A DNA stretch of 64,000 nucleotides from positions 93,393,319-93,457,318 of the forward strand of contig CP136066.1 in NCBI GenBank assembly GCA_032622095.1, written 5' to 3'. A program made the position numbers and the translations under genes. The DNA is from Siphonodentalium dalli. Its lineage: Eukaryota > Mollusca > Scaphopoda > Gadilida > Siphonodentaliidae. Under the pieces are notes generated by a model that worked only from the letters and a program-made list of their open reading frames with translations, was not told the DNA's origin and searched no databases. This document shows positions 21,600-32,700 of the stretch, in pieces; positions within the stretch are counted from its first letter, which is position 1; every line of letters begins with the position of its first letter.

Positions 21600-22000
21600 G
21601 ATTAAATATTTGCAGCTTTGTATATTCTGCAGCAATATGCTTTTTTTTACCATTTGCGATATCATATTGATTTAATGCATGGCTCAGAATGTCAAACATT
21701 CAAGAATGTTGGTGAATGCTGATTGGTTTTGTGAGTTGTAGAAATAAATTATATCTCATTATTTAATATTTATTTTTTTATAAATAAACAGATTCCTATC
21801 AAATACTTTGTGTCTATTTATAACAGCATTTCCTGAACAATTAAAAATGTAAACATTAATTACATGTACAGGACTGGTAACTTCTGTATATTTTGCATAT
21901 GGCAAAGAATCAAAATGTTAACGGTTGGAGTGAAAAAAAGAGATCTAATTAATTCCATTTGTTTAATAAATTTAAATAAATAAACATTATAATAAATAGA
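21600..22000. other. Unassigned AT-rich sequence
   Basis: Nothing was recognised. Confidence 0.35.
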
Positions 22001-22135
22001 GGATCTACAACGAGTCGCCAGTTTATAGCGAAATTTACAAAATGAGTCCATTAAATTAGGTCTGGACCGAACATTTGCTATAAACTGGGGACAAGTTGTA
22101 CATTCTATTTATTACTTGATCCAAAACCTCCATAG
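22001..22135. repeat. Dispersed foldback repeat, related to 24017-24190
   Basis: Shares AGTTTATAGCG, AAATTAGGTCTGGACCGA and CTATTTATTAC with the second copy. The second copy (24017-24190) is a better palindrome. The two flank the hAT relic region at about 2 kb spacing. Confidence 0.75.
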
Positions 22136-22505
22136 AACATGAATACACTAAAATCAATAAATGTGACGTGAAACTAACATCGGCTTCTATAAGACCTGCA
22201 ATCAGGACTCATTCTACAAAATGAGGATACACTTCTCCCTCTGGCGATTTTAGGGAGCCTTCATGCTCAAGTAGGGAGACTTCATGTCCAAACAGGGAAA
22301 AGGTGGAATTGTCGAATTTTTTACACTTTTATTGCATAAACATAAAACTAAATTATAACATCATACACACATAAGGATAACAATCAAATAATTCATAGTA
22401 AATTGAACAAGTCAGTCAAACATAGAAAATTTATCCACATGTAAATAACAATATGGACTACTAGTATATTATATCATTATAAACTGTATAATACATCTAC
22501 ATGTG

Positions 22506-23435
22506 GAAAACTTTCCTATGTTTCACTGATTTCCACTTCAATAAGGCTTTTGAATAATAAAAATCTGCAGACACACAACCATCCTCACTTATTCTCACAT
22601 TAAATTATTTAATGTTTCATTGTCCATTGATGTCCTGTGCTTTGACTTTATCCTATTGTGTTGAAAAACCTCTTTCGTATGTGACACTCGTAATGGGTAT
22701 TGTAACTACTATTTTTAATAACTGCAGCAAGCTGCAATGACGTTTCATGTTGCATTGTTTGCCTGCATAAAGAAAAATTAAGAAATAGTCCCAGATAAAT
22801 AAGACTCCTTGACATTTAAAGTGATGTGAAACACTCCGGCATGGTGATCAAATATAAATGGAGAATAATCTTGTTCAAAGTAGTAACTTTTACAAATATA
22901 ATATCCAAATTGATAACACACACCGTCATTTTTATATATGAATTAAATGCAGTGACTCTCGATGGCGAAATCGAACTTATGTGGCGATAAACCGTCGTTT
23001 GATATACTATTAACTTCAATTTATAATTGTCAAGAAAACAAAGCAGATTAAAACGTCCATGCGGCCATCACAACGATTAATATATTACCACTAAACGGAT
23101 TATCAAACTAAAATCACACGAAATTTCTACAGTTTGCATGTACATGCAAAATTGCAAATCGGCATTCGGAAACACCCGTTGTTATAAACTTGAAGACGCA
23201 ACAACAGTCGCAGTGTAGCCTCTTCATGTATTGGTTGATGCTTCTTGAACAGATGATTCCATAGATGGGTCATTGTCCCAGATGCTTGCGATTTATACAC
23301 CATGCATGTTGCATTCATCACACGTGCCTGCAGCTTTATCATGTTTAAAATAAACATGAATGATGGACGACATTTTGTCCATTGTAAAAGAAAACTCCGA
23401 AACTGAAAGTCAACTTCAAAAGAGAACAGTGCCAA
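22506..23435 (-). pseudogene. hAT transposase relic (BED finger plus hATC domain)
   Basis: At 23435-23127 a 102-codon frame contains CMVYKSQASGTMTHLWNHLF then KKHQ. This is a BED zinc finger whose second Cys is Tyr (first Cys at residue 44; His pair at 61 and 66). At 22705-22506 the - strand reads EVFQHNRIKSKHRTSMDNET, then LNNLM and, after a 2-base frame change, RISEDGCVS and KALLKWKSVKHRKVF. This is the C-terminal hAT dimerisation domain. The catalytic middle is gone. On the + strand at 23780-23865 an AATTCGAATCGAA-rich, self-inverse stretch may be the 5' terminus. Confidence 0.7.
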
Positions 23436-24016
23436 AATGCACTTTTCGACACCAGGAACGTTTGTTGTTTACATTCTCACCCATATTACATAACACGGAA
23501 TCGAATAGACGATGAATAACACTATCGGTAGCCCAGTCTCATAGCTATTATAATTTACCGCGTCGTCGGTCCATTGGTTATCTGCTAGCTTTTGCTACCA
23601 TTTTAAAGCTATATAATTCAGACGTATTTAGTCGTCCTATCGTGGCTAATTGTTGGCTATGTACAATAAGAATTATAATGTGCATATATACATAATTTTA
23701 TGGAATTAAATGCCACAAACAGCTAAGATCGACATGTGTACTTGTCCTGAAACAGCCTACTTTTCCGTCATAGTATATTCGAAATTTCGAGTTGGCAATT
23801 TCGACTCGAATTCGAATCGAATTTGACTTTCGAATCGAATATCGAATATTCGCAGGAGCCTAGTATATCATTATTATAGAATGGTTTAAATGAATGGAAT
23901 AAGGGTTGGATCATGTAATAAATAATAACTTTTCAATTAACCTCAGAAGGAACAGAATTTCAACATTATAGTAAATAGCAGTAACATTCAAAACAAGGAA
24001 AAAGAAGTGGTTGGAT

Positions 24017-24190
24017 ACATAGAGGAGCTACAACTCGTCCCCAGTTTATAGCGGAATTTACAAAATGAGTCCAGTAAATTAGGTCTGGACCGAGCCTTAG
24101 GCGAGGTTCAGACCGAATTTACTGGACGAGTTTTGTAAATTCGGCTATAAACTTCGGACGAGTTGTAGATTCTATTTATTACATGATCCA
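24017..24190. repeat. Dispersed foldback repeat
   Basis: Palindrome with arms CTACAACTCGTCC and AATTTACAAAATGAGTCCAG, the centre being GAGCCTTAGGCGAGG. A following stretch, 24185-24265, also resembles 22130-22210. Confidence 0.8.
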
Positions 24191-24567
24191 AAACCTCGAC
24201 AAAACATACTTAAATCAACAACTGGGACGCGAATCTAACATAAGCCTCTGTAAGGCATGCAATGACGTTTCAATCAACTATGCATTGTTTACCCGCGTAA
24301 ATAAATAACGACTCTTGGCGTATTTAATGGCGTATATTTAATAACATAACTTTTCAAACTCTTCATTCATTATAGTTTGTTGGAAAAATATTGGAAACCA
24401 TAGTATTTTGAGACGTAGCGTACGGAATGTAAACAGACGACAAACCGGAAGTCACTTGGCACTATTTCCTGTTATTAAACGACCGTATAATATCACAATT
24501 TATAGAATGGGTTTATTGAATGGAATAAGGGCAGGATCGTGTAATAAATGTATATGTAGTGTTATAA

Positions 24568-24800
24568 CCCTTTCATGGTGGGAGCTGCACTGGTGCAGCA
24601 TTTAAAGACCCTATGTCAGTGCATTCTCTTATATATATGTGAGTCTCCAACAGGAAGCCTTGCATATATAAGAGAATGAATACCCTTTCATGATGGGAGC
24701 TGCACTGGTGCAGCAATAAAGACCCTGTGACAGTGCATTCTCTTATATATATGAGTCTCCAACAGGGAGCCTCGCATATACAAGAGAATGTACTGACTTA
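24568..24800. mobile_element. Family B element, tandemly doubled
   Basis: Two direct copies of about 118 bp, each CCCTTTCATG..GGGAGCTGCACTGGTGCAGC plus a palindrome. The right-hand half of a normal B element is missing. Confidence 0.8.
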
Positions 24801-25700
24801 CAATATCATTTTTCTCCCAAACCAAGAGCCTCAATCCGATTTTTTGTTTTATACCAATCTTTGGCACATTCCAGTAGCTTCGTAACGGTAAACCTGGGTA
24901 GAAATCTGATGCGATATTCGTGATTATCTGGGATGATTTCGGTATATACCAAAGCCGTGAAAGGTGTATACTGCAAAAACAAAGCGAGTTAGCCTTGCGT
25001 ACAGGGTTAATACGTTAGAGTGAATCGACATGGTCTTGGAAATCGACATGAATACGTCACATCGTTGCACCTGCACAGATTTCGAGAAACGCGCGTATTG
25101 ATATGAAGTATATACAACTAGGCTAATCGTTTTATTCATGGGAAATGTCCATATCGGTACCATTAGAAAAGGAAACATGTGTATATGACAGACAAATGTT
25201 AGTTAGACGTGTTCGACGATTTATTGCATCGATGACAACTGTTCGAATGTGGAACTATTTCGTTCATCATTTGTGAAGCGGCTATTGTTTACGTGTTACG
25301 AAATGTTTAAGTAATGCCAGTTTCGCTTTGGGGCCTTCTGTTTGATGGAATGTGTTCGCACAATTAGTCGTTTATATTGCATGTTGTGCAACTCTGCGTC
25401 TGCAAGTGAGATTATGTTGAAGATTCTTCGTGATTAACATTTGAGGCTTATCTCCATTTGTATTAGCATCCACGAATTTGTCCGTATTTATTTAATTGAA
25501 ACGTGAAGCGTAACTGGTTGGTCGCCATTGTTTTAGTTCACACAAAACATTATGACGGATTGTTAAATTAGTTCCGGCTTAATTAAATAGGTAAAGCAGT
25601 CACGTCGGTAGGGTGAGACAGCTGGTCACGTGTTGGGTGAGACAGGGAAATCTCACCCAGCTGTCTCACGGGCTGTCTGTGCTAAAATGTGTAGGGGGTG
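24801..25700. other. Unassigned sequence with small palindrome at 25610-25675
   Basis: The palindrome is built on GGGTGAGACAGCTGG. This is the longest stretch of the central region without recognised mobile DNA. No convincing exon was found. Confidence 0.4.
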
Positions 25701-25704
25701 GGAG

Positions 25705-25945
25705 AAAATAAGTTCAACAAAACGGCTGAAACTTACCTAAGGGAACAACTACTCGTCAATGAGTATTTAGTAAAGAAAGGTTTAACAGTTGGAAAAACTA
25801 ATGTTTTTAAATCAAATTAATGTTTTGTTAACCCTTTATATGATGAGTAGTTACCCCTTAGGAAATGTTGAACTTGTTATCTGAACATTCCCCTCCAATA
25901 AATAGGACTCCTTCTGCTCTTGTATGATCTGTTTTCTGCTTATTA
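25705..25945. mobile_element. Two partial family C copies in opposite orientation
   Basis: 25708-25785 matches the right part (CGTCAATGAGTATTTAGTAA); 25828-25945 matches it in reverse (CTTAGGAAATGTTGAAC..TCTGAACATTCCCCTCC). Only the first is followed by a TTAA-like end. Confidence 0.65.
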
Positions 25946-25954
25946 TACCCCCTT

Positions 25955-26610
25955 TTTAACAACAAAAAAGGGGGGTTATACTGTTTTGCACCTGTCTGTC
26001 CTTCCGATGTCTGTTCATGTCATAACTTGAACAGTATTGCTCAGATCTCAATGAAATTTGTCATCTTTGTTTATCTGCAAATGTTGGCTTTTTGGTCCAT
26101 CCGGTGTCTGTTAATGTCATAACTTCAACAGTTGTGCTTGGACCTCAATGAAATTTGGAATGGATGTTCACTACTATGAGGACATTCAATCGAGTGTTCC
26201 ATTGTTTTGTTTGGATATTCAATTCTAGAGTTATTCATCTTTGTTTATCTGGAAATGTTGGCTTTTTGGTCCATCCGATGTCTGTTCCATATCATAATTT
26301 CAACAGTTGTGCTCGGACCTCAATGAAATTTGGTATGGATGTTCACTACTATGAGGACATTCAATAGAGGGTTCCAACGTTTTGTTCGGATTTTCCATTC
26401 TAGAGTTACTCATCTTTGTTTATCTGGAAATGTTGGCTTTTTGGTCTGTCCAATGTCTGTTCAGGTCATAACTTGAACAGTTGTGCTCACATCTCGATGA
26501 AATTTTGTATGGATGTTCACCACTATGAGGACATTCAATGGCATGTGCAATCGTTACGTTTAGGATTTTCATTCTATAGTTATTCATCTTTGTTTATTTT
26601 TCCGGAACAG
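25955..26610. repeat. Tandem repeat, about 205-bp units
   Basis: At least three units with ATGTTCACTACTATGAGGAC, TCTAGAGTTATTCATC and GTTGGCTTTTTGGTCC. The same family lies at 4640-5200. Confidence 0.82.
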
Positions 26611-27899
26611 ACCTCCAGATGAATAATAGACTGGTCTATTATTTATCTGCAAGGATTTTCCATTTCCAATACCGGTAATAATAGCAGATGGTAATGACAC
26701 CATATGGCTTTCTATCCATTCATCTGTAGGGATGTTCAAATAATAAGGCCAAATAAAAAAAGGTGTTTGTTTCTCAGGGTTTTTTTTTTTTTCAAAAGTG
26801 ATGAGGGAGGCATGTATATGTTATTATTATTTATTTCAAATTTTTCAGATGAGGGAGGCAGGTTTTTGTTTATTATAATTTGGGAAGGAATTTATATATG
26901 CAATTAGAAATGATATAGAAGCAGACAAATTTTTAATATTTTTTAATTTTTGGGGTCATTATACCCAATGAAATGTTCAAACATTTTTGATAAAGAGCAT
27001 GCAATTCTTCTAATTTATTCACATGAGGGTCTATAAACCACAGTGCATTGCAGATCGTGTTAATAAAATTCATGCCAATGCTCTGAACACTGTCATTTTG
27101 AAATCCAAGTGTTCTCATTTCATTGAAACACACAGTCTCTCGATAAATCATCTCTTCTTGATTTGCTGTTGTATGTTGGAAATGCGGTACTTTCCTTCTT
27201 CATTAGCGTTTTTTTTTTTTAATACATGAATCACCAACATAATTTGGAACTGTAACATCAATGTCATCCTTTTTTTAATAATTATTTCAATTTGTATATA
27301 TCGACCGAACATCCGAATATTGTTGCAACATCAGATGCATTTAACTGTTCATCAACACAATCAAAGTCCGATGTTTTCAAGTTTGAAACACGAACTTGAA
27401 ATAGTGTGAAAAGTGATTTCAGAATTGTTCGCCTGAGTTTCCTCTCGGTATTCAGTAAGAATTATCAGTTGGTTTTCGTCAATAACCTTCTCTCGAAGGA
27501 ATTGAAAAGAATGTGTATTAGGGCATGATATAACTGTCCATGGTACAAGGTGTTGAAGAGGTGCTCCCAGCTTCTTTCCAAACACGGCAAAATTTATTAT
27601 TTAAGAGCATGGCCACCGGAAACAACGAGGTGCGCTCGATCTTGCAACCTGGAATCCAGTCAGTTGTACTTTTATCACCAAAGAGGCATAACTCTATATA
27701 ACTACATCGCTTTCATGCTGCCAATCTCAACGGTGAAAATTGGGAACATGCGGTAGGGTAGTAACCTTATTATCAGCCGGCGATAAAAAGTGCCAATGCG
27801 CACAGTTTTTTAAGATGCGGCGGTCCTTGAGAAACGAAGTTCCTTTTATATTTGGCCTAAGTTAATTAATCTTTTTAAACATTACAAATGGAATATCCT
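26611..27899. other. Unassigned AT-rich sequence
   Basis: Small open frames exist on both strands, but none has a recognised domain or good splice context. Confidence 0.4.
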
Positions 27900-28412
27900 T
27901 AAAAATTAATAAATGTGGACCGACGACACTGCATTCCAGATTGTAGCAAACATCATCTTACCGCAAATAATTGGTAAAAAAATATTACTGAGAAAAATGA
28001 AAATATTCTCAAGAAGGCCAATAACTGCACCAAAATAAGTCTGACCAACATTAAAATAGCAGGTGCACAGGTTCCCATGGTGGTTGATGTCTGTGCAAAG
28101 TTTAACAAAAAAAAGATTCATAAACAACTGAGAAAAACTCCGGACAAAATTGTGTCGACGATTGAAAATATTCTAAGTCAAGAAGGCCAATAACTCTGTG
28201 AAAATAAGTCTGACAGACATTAAAATCGCAAGTGCACAGATTCCCATGGTGGTTGATATCAGTGCCAAGTTTCATGGAAAATGATTAAAAAACGACTGAG
28301 AAAAACTCCAGACAAATTTGTGTCCATGGATGGACGACAGATGGATGGCTAAACAAGCTGATACAATATACCCCCCACAACTTTGTTGCGGGGGGGGGGG
28401 GGGGGGGGGGGT
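27900..28412. repeat. Two tandem units of about 170 bp, then a poly-G tract
   Basis: Units share AGAAGGCCAATAACT, AATAAGTCTGAC and TTCCCATGGTGGTTGAT. A run of about 23 G follows at about 28389-28411. Confidence 0.75.
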
Positions 28413-28693
28413 GGGTACAAATGCAGAAGAATTCTTATTCTTTGAAAGGAAATGTTCAGATAATAAGATCAACAAACGACCTAAGGGAACTACACGCCAC
28501 AGCATGTAGAAACCACCCTACCATGGTAAAGCGACTGACATACATGCCCAGATACACGAATCTGTATACCTCACTTTTACCTCTAACATAAATCCAAACC
28601 CATCAGGATTCAAACCAGCTCCACCAGTGCTGCATGACTAAAGATGACTTCATATTTTTTATAAACACTTGGTTGGTGGATATTTTCCTTTAA

Positions 28694-29150
28694 AGATACA
28701 TTAGCCGAATTAACGCTCATAAATTACTATTTCTTTGGCTTCGGGGTAAAATATATTTGATTCGAGTCGAGGAACCCGCCCATCAAAGCTCAGAGTGATC
28801 AGATATCAATTTTTGAAGTTTGTTATTTCTCAAGATGTGCAATTATATGTGGCCCAGAAACACGTCTTCAAATGGACGGTCTCGGACAAAATAGCGAATG
28901 AAGATGGATAACTCTAAAAACAAGTGGTAATACGGCAAAATTTTGTGAATAATCAAGTGATAATACGGCCATATTTCATGGAACAAAATGTTGATAAATA
29001 ACACGTTTTGGGAAATTTGATACCATAGTTGACAGTGGTTAGCATCATTTTGTTGCAATTAATCAATTCTGATAACTAAAGTGTATATTGAAGAAATGTT
29101 GTTGTATCTTGATGAAATGGGAACCCTCTGATCGGATTGAGTACTAGTAC
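28694..29150. mobile_element. Family D element, reversed
   Basis: TTAA at 28690-28693 and 29151-29154; ends AGATACATTAGCCGAATTAA and TTGAGTACTAGTACC. A near-complete copy. Confidence 0.88.
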
Positions 29151-29430
29151 CTTAAAAGGATTGTGATCCTCAAGAATGCAATTAAGCACTACCGGAAAGC
29201 CCATCCAATTATAATCACAATGACCAGGTCCCATGACTATCAAGAAATAAATAAGACAATAAATAAATAAACAAATATAACCTGCACATGTCTGGCTATC
29301 TCCGTGATTTAACATCCTATGACGACAAATGAGTTGACAGACCTATATGAATTCACCAAGACTGAATGATAATACACTGTTTTGACATTCCTTGCACCAG
29401 TCAACGAAAGTCATGACTACAATTATGGTC

Positions 29431-29643
29431 GGTTGGACAGTTAGCCATTGAATGCCCTGACTTTGACTAATGCCGGCTCGACTGTTTGACCATAGTAGTT
29501 TGTAATCTGCAGAGAGTTCCGACACACAGCAGCATGATTGGTTGGACTGTTAGCCATTGAATGCCCTGACTTTGACTAATGCTGGCTCGACTGTTTGACC
29601 ATAGTAGTTTGTAATCTGCAGAGAGTTCCGACACACCGCAGCA
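29431..29643 (-). repeat. Tandem 109-bp duplication of the 3' end of the LRR gene
   Basis: Copies at about 29431-29535 and 29540-29643 differ at only a few sites. The second holds the true exon end and stop codon. The first lies beyond the stop and repeats the same coding stretch, stop included, inside the presumed 3' UTR. Confidence 0.9.
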
Positions 29644-29753
29644 ATTTCCGCGAGATGACTGTCATTAATGAGATCACAATATGACAAATCGAGGGTTCGG
29701 AGATTTGGTGCATAGCTCGTCGATCTGTGAGGCAGGAACAAATATTCATACTC
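29550..29753 (-). CDS. LRR gene terminal exon 11
   Basis: Acceptor AACTTTTCAG, then EYEYLFLPHRSTSYAPN, a last LRR (LRTLDLSYCDLINDSHL) and a TAA stop at 29552-29550. The last part of the exon is directly duplicated just downstream (29431-29535). The preceding intron (29754-33091) is about 3.3 kb and filled with tandem repeats and hAT-like DNA. Confidence 0.88.
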   Translation of the reverse strand, partial: EYEYLFLPHRSTSYAPNLRTLDLSYCDLINDSHLAEIAAVCRNSLQITNYYGQTVEPALVKVRAFNG

Positions 29754-32700
29754 CTGAAAAGTTTAAAATAATGAAAGTATTAGTGAGTCAGTTTATGTTG
29801 GTCAAACATTTCTCATCACTTGTGTATTTCTCTACTATTTTCTATTTCCTTGTTCGAAAAACGAATTCATATATTGTATCCCCTTGGTTAGAGAAGCACA
29901 TCTTTAACCAATATTATACTAAATGGATTCTCCCATTCAGTTATAAATGTATACATTGTAATGGTCTATTATTCATTTAGAGGGGTGTTCAGGTAATAAA
30001 AGCAGAAGACGTACAGAAACTAGAGATGGGCCTGTCCCAGGTGGGACTAAGGTATACTCTCCATATTGAAAATTTCTAAATCGAAAAAGGGGGATAACTC
30101 TACAAAAAAAAGTCATACATACCTCATAATTGCAGGTGCAAAGGTTCCCATGGTACTAAATATCTGTGCCAAGGTTAAAAAAAAAATTACCAATAAATGT
30201 AGGAATAAAAGCTTGGACAAAGATATACCCCTGTATTGAACATTTTCTAAATCGAAAAAGGGGGATAAGTCCACAAAAGAAAGTCAGACAAGTTTTTATA
30301 AAAGTCAGACAGACGTCATAATCGCAGGTGCACAGGCTCCCACGGTACTAAATATCTGTGCCAAGTTTTAAACCAATTGACCAAAAAATGTAGGAATAAC
30401 AGCTCGGACTAAGGTGTGCCACTGTATTGAAACTTTCTAAGTCCAAAAAGAGGGATAACTCCACACAAAAAAGTCGAATAAGTTTTTAAAAAATTGACAA
30501 AAAATTGAAGAATAAAAGCTCGGACAAAATTGCGTCCACAGATGGCTAGACGGACAGATGGCTCAATGGATGGAAGGAGGGACGAGCTGATTCCTTGTTT
30601 CAGGGGGTATAATAAAAGGCTGTTAGGCCACATGGCCCTTGAATAAGGTGGCTTTATTTGAACGGTGGCTTCTTTAGAAATGAAATTTTTTATTCTGGGA
30701 ACAATCATTGAATCAAACTTTGCTTCCAACGGTCTATGTTAACTATTTCTGAATCATGCAATGGCGGACGCAAAAGTCATCGGATGTATTCTCAAATTAT
30801 AAGTCGTCATGCAAAATACATTCAAACTGGGCCCAGATTCTCAAATTATAAGTTGAAAAGGACCATAACTGAGGTAAAAATGTGCGGACCGAATCTAAAT
30901 TTGAACTTGAGGTGTATTTTCAAATGAGTAATCCATATACCAAATTTTAAAACAAACAAATAACTATAACTTATTATCAGAACCATTATTATCTGAATTA
31001 TTCGTCAATAAGTATTTAGTATAGAGAGGGTTAGTCCATCCTTAGCGGTCTCCATATAACTTGTCGGACTCAGATCATATTGCTGGTGGTCCTCAAGGCC
31101 ACAGAAAGCAGTGGTTAAGGAGTCGATTATTTAGTGCATTACTGTATTTAATATCCGAGTCCATTAGTTTGAGCTGTATTGGCCTGTGTTAACCCTTTAA
31201 TTTCTAAACACTATCAAGTCTGAGTTTAGTGTGCCTGTCATTTGCAGAATGAGGTCCCCAGAGGGTGAATTTAGTGACGCTATCCCGCAAACCTCTATAA
31301 TAAAACTCATTCAGATCCAAAATCCCATGCTATCCTACATAGAATCACTAAATTCATCCTCTGGGGACCTCTTTCTGCTTAGGCCTCATCTTCTCTGGAA
31401 GTTTCTTTATTATCAAATTTCTATAGAAACTTCTTCACATAGATACTACATGTATTTCTTTTTTAGTTTACTTTCTCTATATCCCCAAATTGGCAGACGA
31501 CACATTGCATAATCGAGATTCCCAATGGGTGTACATCACAATTCACAACATTCACCATTTGGGAACTTCAATCTGAGTCCATAGCGCATGAGGCCATGCA
31601 GAATGAGGTCCCCAGAGGGTGAATTTGATGACACTAGCCCACTGCGCGGGTAGCGTCACCAAATTCACCCTCTGGGGACCTCGTTCTGCAAATGAGAGGC
31701 ACACTAAACTCAGACATGAACCCCATTAACCTATGCAAAGTCAATTTCTTGTTTCTCAAGCCAAAACTTTTTGAAAAGGATGCAAGCACGTATCTATATT
31801 TTAATATTTGTTTTTTGGGTACACGCCAAAGTAGCATTCCACATCCATGCATCGGCTAGCTCTGGGTCGACATATGCAGTGGGGTTCAGCCTGATAATTC
31901 ACTTTTACAAAACATATTTGACTGTGAGTAATAGCATCCAACAAGAAATGTCACTTTTGAGTGACTATGACCGCATTAAATGAAGCAATTCATGAGCGAA
32001 TTTATACCCTGACCTCCAATAATTTGTAATGTTATGTTCCATGAAGTATTTTTGAATATAATACCCAATTGACCTTGACTGTTGACAAACAACAATGCAC
32101 ATCTATCGCGACACACCGTCAACAACTATGCAAAGTTTCAACAGAATCCAATAAAGTATCACGAAGCTATGGAGTGGACACAAAGGGTGCAAGAAAATAT
32201 GACTGGTGCAGATGAAGTCTAAGTTTGACCTTGACCATTTACAAACCACAATCACTCATATCGCGACACACTGTCACCCTTAGGTTAATCATCACACGCC
32301 TTGTTTCATTGAAATCATGTTATGAACATGGAGTTATGAAGTGGACATTGAAGGGTAGTGTCTGGCGACTTAATCGAGAGAACAATCTTGTCCTCTGACC
32401 TTGACCTTCAACAATTGGAAAACAAATTTTGTGCGCAACACATAGTCTCCTCATTAGGAACAACTATGCCAAATTTCAACAGAATCCAATAAAGCATCGC
32501 GATATTATGGAGTGGACATGAAAAATCAGACAGACAGACATATACGACAGAAAAGACAAACACTATATGCTCCCAAGCATCACTAGGCCGTGGCAAATTC
32601 CAACAAACGGCCATAACTCTCCTGAAAATTGGCGAGCGGAACCCAAATTTGAACTTGACCTGTATTTTGGGCTAGTAATTTCATTCCATTCAGTTCAAAC

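Noticed and set aside
22200-22270. Left tip of the hAT relic near TTTTAGGGAGCCTTC
   Set aside because: Similarity to the AATTCGAATCGAA-rich end is too weak to call an inverted repeat.
24960-25200. Possible exon on the - strand (84-codon frame)
   Set aside because: No domain and no matching splice partner.
28389-28411. Poly-G run as a functional G-quadruplex switch
   Set aside because: A plain homopolymer beside a tandem repeat; its length is also error-prone in assembly. A second run near 56138 was treated in the same way.
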